The notes beneath the pieces are model-generated. The model was given only the letters and a program-made list of their open reading frames with translations, did no database searches and was not told the origin of the DNA. The position numbers and the translations under genes are program-made. Of a DNA stretch of 64,000 nucleotides, positions 60,555 to 64,000 are shown in pieces; within the stretch, counting starts at the first letter, position 1, and each line of letters starts with the position of its first letter. This DNA comes from Gymnodinialimonas phycosphaerae (GTDB lineage Bacteria; Pseudomonadota; Alphaproteobacteria; Rhodobacterales; Rhodobacteraceae), in the NCBI RefSeq assembly GCF_019195455.1, contig NZ_JAIMBW010000001.1:1674001-1738000 (forward strand), read 5' to 3'.

Positions 60555-62930
60555 TTATACGGTGCCCAACGCGCGCAGAATGCGTTCAGGCGTCATGGGC
60601 ATTTGGTGGATAGAAGCGCCCAGGGGGCGCAGGGCGTCATTCACCGCGTTCATCAGCGCGGCGGGCGCGCCGCCGGTGCCGGCCTCTCCGGCGCCCTTGG
60701 CCCCGAGAACAGAGGTTTTGGTCGGTGTCTCGACGTGGGCGACGGTGATGTCGGGCATCTCGAAGGCCATCGGCACGAGGTAATCGGCCATAGTGGCATT
60801 TTCCAACTGCCCGTCTTCGGAATAGATGCATTCCTCGTAGAAGGCCCCGCCGATGCCTTGCACCACGCCGCCCCGGATCTGTTCATCGACCAGCTTGGGG
60901 TTGATGACGCGGCCGCAATCTTCCACGGCCCAGACATTGAGGACCTTCACGAAGCCGGTTTCCGGGTCCACCTCGACCTCGGCGGCCATGGCGGCGTTGG
61001 TGAAGACGAACGGAAAATCTGACACGCGGTAGTGGCGCGTCGCCACAAGTTCGGGCGACATGTCCGAGGGCAGTTCGTTGCCGCGATAGTAAACGGTCCG
61101 CGCCAGATCAGACAGGCTCATGCGCTGCGTGCCATCGGTATCGCAGACATGTCCTGCAATGATATCAAGGCCTTCCACCTTAGCCTGTAGGATCACCGCC
61201 GCGACATCAAGCACCTGTTCCTTCAGCGCGAAGGCCGCTTGCAATGTTGCCTCTCCACCGATGCCCGCGCCGCGCGAGGCCCAGGTGCCACCGCCATAGG
61301 GCGTCGTCTTGGTGTCGCCGGTGGTGACCTTCACACGGTCCATATCCACGCCGAAGACCCCTGCGGCAACCTGGGCAAGGATGGTGTTGGTGCCCTGCCC
61401 CTGCTCGGTCACGGATGAGGACACGTGGATCGCGCCGCCCGCATCCAGCCGGATCGTTGCGCCGTCCTGGCTGGCGATCGGCGCGCCGCCGATGCCATAG
61501 AACATCGGGCTGGGGTTGGTGACTTCGATCATCGACACAAGGCCAAGACCCCGGTGGATGCCCTGTTCGCGCAGCGCCGCATGCTCGGCCCGTTTGGCGT
61601 CGTAGTCCATGGTCTCGATCAACAGGTCCAGCGTCTTGTGATGGCTCAGGTCGTCCAGCTTCATCCCCGTGGCCGAGACACAGGGGTAGGCATCATCTTT
61701 TACAAGATTTCGGCGGCGAATTTCGACGACATCCATGCCTATTTCCGCAGCCGCATCCTCCAGCAGGCCATCGGCCACGGCCATGGCAATGGGGTGGCCC
61801 ACGGCACGGTATTGGCACATCAGGTTCTTGTTCTGAAACACGACCTTGGCGTTGGCGCGGTAATTCTCCAGCGCGTAGGGCGCGCCCGTCAGGTTCAGCA
61901 CCTGGTTGGCCTCAATCGCCGAGGTGCGGGGGTACATGGAGTACGGCCCGATCCCGGTGATATCGTCGAACGCCAGTGCTTCGATCTTGCCCTCTTGCGT
62001 GACCGCGATGCGGCCATGGACAACGTGGTCGCGGGCGTGAATATCCGTCAGGAAGCTTTCCAACCTGTCGGCCACGAACTTAACGGGCCGTCCCAGCAGT
62101 TTCGCCGCGGCCGCCGTGGCGATTTCGTCGCCATAGGTGTGGATCTTGATGCCGAAGGACCCGCCCACATCGTTGGAGATCACGCGCACGTTTTCCTCGG
62201 CCAAGCCCAGGTGCTTGGCGAAGATATATTGCATCATATGAGGGGCTTGGCCTGAGTAGTGGCAGGTCAGCTGGTCCTCGGACGGGTCATATTCCACGAC
62301 CGAGGCGCGCGCCTCCAGCGTCACGCCGGTGTGGCGTCCGAAGCGGAAGGTCCGCTCTACCACGGTGACATCATCGCGCGCGAAGGCGGCGTCGGGGTCG
62401 CCGACCTCTACGGTGCGTTCCCATGCCAGGTTCGAGCCGAAATCAGGGTGGATAACGGGGGCATCCGGTTCCAGCGCACGCTCCATATCCGTGGCCACGG
62501 GCAGCTCTTCGATATCGACATAAACCAGCGCCGCCGCATCCTCGGCCACCGCGCGAGAGGTGGCGACAATCATCACCACGGGCTCGCCGGTCCAGCGCAC
62601 CACGTCCACCGCCAAGGGCATTTGCGGCGCCGACCGCAACCCCGCGAGGTGGCTGAGAACGCCCACGTAGGGCGTCACATGTTCGGCCAGATCCGCGCCG
62701 GTGTAGACCGCGATCACGCCCGGAACGCCGCGCGCCTCTTCCAGATCAATGGACAGGATCCGACCGTGCGCCACGGGCGAGCGGACGAAAGCCCCATGGA
62801 CCATGCGCGGCAACTGGATGTCATCCACGAACTTGCCCCGCCCCTGCAACAGACGCTTGGCGTCGGGGCGGTCAACGGGCTTGCCGATATAGGAATTGGG
62901 CTTGTCGAAAATCGTCAGGGGGCCGCTCAT
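60555..62930 (-). CDS. molybdenum hydroxylase large subunit (xanthine dehydrogenase family)
   Basis: This 791-residue protein binds the molybdopterin cytosine dinucleotide cofactor. It has the N-terminal KPVDRPDAKRLLQGRGKFVDDIQLPRMVHGAFVRSPVAHGRI, GGSFGIKIHTYGDEIATAAAAKLLGRPVKFV, YRAVGHPIAMAVADGLLEDAA, GGTWASRGAGIGGEATLQAA and the active-site glutamate region LGAKGAGEAGTGGAP. The CoxL-type selenium/copper loop is not seen, so it is not a CO dehydrogenase. It hydroxylates an aldehyde or an N-heterocycle. The ATG at 62930 overlaps the small-subunit stop (ATGA). Confidence 0.9.
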   Translation of the reverse strand: MSGPLTIFDKPNSYIGKPVDRPDAKRLLQGRGKFVDDIQLPRMVHGAFVRSPVAHGRILSIDLEEARGVPGVIAVYTGADLAEHVTPYVGVLSHLAGLRSAPQMPLAVDVVRWTGEPVVMIVATSRAVAEDAAALVYVDIEELPVATDMERALEPDAPVIHPDFGSNLAWERTVEVGDPDAAFARDDVTVVERTFRFGRHTGVTLEARASVVEYDPSEDQLTCHYSGQAPHMMQYIFAKHLGLAEENVRVISNDVGGSFGIKIHTYGDEIATAAAAKLLGRPVKFVADRLESFLTDIHARDHVVHGRIAVTQEGKIEALAFDDITGIGPYSMYPRTSAIEANQVLNLTGAPYALENYRANAKVVFQNKNLMCQYRAVGHPIAMAVADGLLEDAAAEIGMDVVEIRRRNLVKDDAYPCVSATGMKLDDLSHHKTLDLLIETMDYDAKRAEHAALREQGIHRGLGLVSMIEVTNPSPMFYGIGGAPIASQDGATIRLDAGGAIHVSSSVTEQGQGTNTILAQVAAGVFGVDMDRVKVTTGDTKTTPYGGGTWASRGAGIGGEATLQAAFALKEQVLDVAAVILQAKVEGLDIIAGHVCDTDGTQRMSLSDLARTVYYRGNELPSDMSPELVATRHYRVSDFPFVFTNAAMAAEVEVDPETGFVKVLNVWAVEDCGRVINPKLVDEQIRGGVVQGIGGAFYEECIYSEDGQLENATMADYLVPMAFEMPDITVAHVETPTKTSVLGAKGAGEAGTGGAPAALMNAVNDALRPLGASIHQMPMTPERILRALGTV

Positions 62931-63397
62931 GCGCTTGCTCCGTCGATGACATCGCAGACCGCGTCGACGATGGATTGATAGCCGGTGCAGCGGCAGTAAT
63001 TTCCCGACAAATGCTCTCGGATGGCGGCGCGGTCCGCTGCCCCCCCGCCCTCTATATATTCCACCGCAGAGGCCAGCATCCCCGGCGTGCAATACCCGCA
63101 TTGCAGCGCATTGCGGGCGGTGAAAGCGTCCCGCAAAGCGGCGGCGCGGTCGCCGTAGCCTTCGATTGTCGTGACCTGTGTGCCGTCGGCTTGCACCGCC
63201 AGCATCAGGCATCCGCGCACCATGGCGCCGTCCACTTCCAACGTGCAGGCACCGCAGACGCCGTGCTCGCAACCCACATGGCTTCCCGTCAAGCCCATGG
63301 TATTGCGCAGGAAATCCACAAGGTTCTGGCGCACGGGAACGGCGGCTGTCGTGGTCTCACCATTCACGGTGACCGAGATCATCTTGCTGTCGGACAT
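62927..63397 (-). CDS. molybdenum hydroxylase [2Fe-2S] small subunit
   Basis: This 156-residue protein has the plant-type ferredoxin cluster in HVGCEHGVCGACTLEVDGAMVRGC and the helical-domain cluster in CGYCTPGMLASAVEYIEGG and GNYCRCTGYQSIVDAV, eight cysteines in all. It passes electrons from the molybdenum subunit to the FAD subunit. The operon order is FAD, FeS, Mo on the minus strand, with a 3-bp gap upstream and a 4-bp overlap downstream. Confidence 0.93.
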   Translation of the reverse strand: MSDSKMISVTVNGETTTAAVPVRQNLVDFLRNTMGLTGSHVGCEHGVCGACTLEVDGAMVRGCLMLAVQADGTQVTTIEGYGDRAAALRDAFTARNALQCGYCTPGMLASAVEYIEGGGAADRAAIREHLSGNYCRCTGYQSIVDAVCDVIDGASA

Positions 63398-63400
63398 GGC

Positions 63401-64000
63401 CTAAAGCCCCCCCAATGCGCGTTTCAAAACAATGCCCGAGAGGTGCTTCTTCGTGGCATCGCTTGCGTTCAGATCGCCCGAGAAAGGAAGCCCCTCCAAC
63501 GCGGCGATCGCGTCATCAACGGCGCCACCGGCGTCCAGCACCGCCTCGACCGCGGTGGCGCGCAGCGCACGGTCGGCAATTGAAAAGTAGGCCACGCGGT
63601 GGTCGGTGCGGTCGGTGGCGCAAGACAGTGCGACACCGGCCATCGCATAGTCGCCGTGGCGTCGCGCAAGTTCATAGAAGGCAAACCGGCGATCCCCGCG
63701 CGGCGGGATCGTGATAGCCGTAACCAATTCGCCCGGCTCCAGCGCGGTCTCATACATGCCAAGGAAGAAGTCGTTGGCGGCGTGATCCTTGGATCCCTCC
63801 TCGGATTGCACCGTGATCACCGCGTCAAGCGCCAGCAGGAGCGCGGGCATCTCGGCCGCAGGGTCCGCCAGTGCCACACTGCCGCCGATGGTGCCGCGGT
63901 TGCGCACGGCCGCATGGGCGATGTGGGGCAGCGCCTGGGCGATCAGCGGCGCATGATCTGATACAAGATCAGATCCTGTCAGCTCCACATACCGCGTCAT
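63401..64000 (-). CDS. molybdenum hydroxylase FAD-binding subunit, N-terminus beyond the window
   Basis: The visible 199 residues contain LPHIAHAAVRNRGTIGGSVALADPAAEMPALLLALDAVI, the FAD-binding core of the medium subunit, then FFLGMYETALEPGELVTAITIP and FAFYELARRHGDYAMAGVAL. Family members have about 80-90 further residues with a first FAD motif before the TRYVEL segment, so the ATG at 64000 is probably internal and the gene continues past the window end. It completes the three-subunit enzyme. Confidence 0.9.
   Translation of the reverse strand: MTRYVELTGSDLVSDHAPLIAQALPHIAHAAVRNRGTIGGSVALADPAAEMPALLLALDAVITVQSEEGSKDHAANDFFLGMYETALEPGELVTAITIPPRGDRRFAFYELARRHGDYAMAGVALSCATDRTDHRVAYFSIADRALRATAVEAVLDAGGAVDDAIAALEGLPFSGDLNASDATKKHLSGIVLKRALGGL

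Noticed and set aside
60555-62930. aerobic CO dehydrogenase large subunit
   Set aside because: The active-site loop expected for CoxL is absent; the segment reads YRAVGHPI instead, which fits the wider xanthine dehydrogenase family.

Overview
The window is high-GC alphaproteobacterial chromosome, most likely from the Rhodobacteraceae (Roseobacter group). The reasons are a complete sorbitol/mannitol operon in the Rhodobacter gene order, an aerobic cob cluster with CbtAB cobalt uptake, TRAP transport, a dimethylglycine dehydrogenase-type enzyme and an RTX metalloprotease with the short Cys-containing N-terminus common in this family. All assignments were made by eye from protein motifs; no database search was run. 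The genes are densely packed, with many ATGA overlaps. No insertion sequence, prophage or CRISPR array was seen.

Layout. 1-1.2 kb: the 5' part of murA, a small basic protein with a 9-residue repeat, and tRNA-Thr. 1.4-9.0 kb: a LacI-type regulator, a palindromic operator, and smoEFGK-smoS-mtlK for polyol uptake and oxidation, ending in a strong terminator. 9.1-12.6 kb: a four-gene aromatic operon (3-hydroxybenzoate 6-hydroxylase-like enzyme, fumarylpyruvate hydrolase-like enzyme, gentisate dioxygenase, and a maleylpyruvate isomerase-fold protein that seems to lack its metal ligands). 12.6-19.7 kb, minus strand: sulfotransferase, CapA-type lipoprotein, YcaQ-type glycosylase, acyl-CoA synthetase and an ABC exporter. 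19.9-22.6 kb: a small secreted protein, a serralysin-type RTX protease and tRNA-Gly. 22.7-30.5 kb: a DMGDH-like enzyme with a LysR regulator, then GntR, class I amidotransferase, cytochrome P450 and glutamine synthetase-like genes, which may form an unrecognised gamma-glutamyl-amine pathway. 30.5-32.5 kb: a GGDEF/EAL protein.

32.6-51.3 kb is a cobalamin region. A cobalamin riboswitch precedes cbtB-cbtA and a His-rich envelope protein. A second riboswitch heads a 14-gene minus-strand operon: DUF1636, cobW, cobN, cobG, cobH, cobI, cobJ, cobL, cobE, cobM, cobB, cobA, cobF, DUF1636. cobK lies on the opposite strand between cobL and cobJ and overlaps both. cobO, a nuclease-like unknown gene and cobQ are divergent from the operon. 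Together these cover uroporphyrinogen III to cobyric acid by the oxygen-dependent route, except for CobS, CobT, a cob(II)yrinate reductase and the nucleotide-loop genes, which are not in the window.

51.3-64 kb is catabolic and accessory. An alpha/beta hydrolase and a luciferase-like monooxygenase are divergent from a LysR gene, with a perfect inverted repeat between them. Next come a TRAP transporter whose divergent promoter carries a duplicated 17-bp element, a PuuE-like deacetylase, a cupin, a double SnoaL-fold protein, a GST, and a three-subunit molybdenum hydroxylase cut by the window end. The last group looks like one uncharacterised pathway for an imported organic acid or heterocycle.
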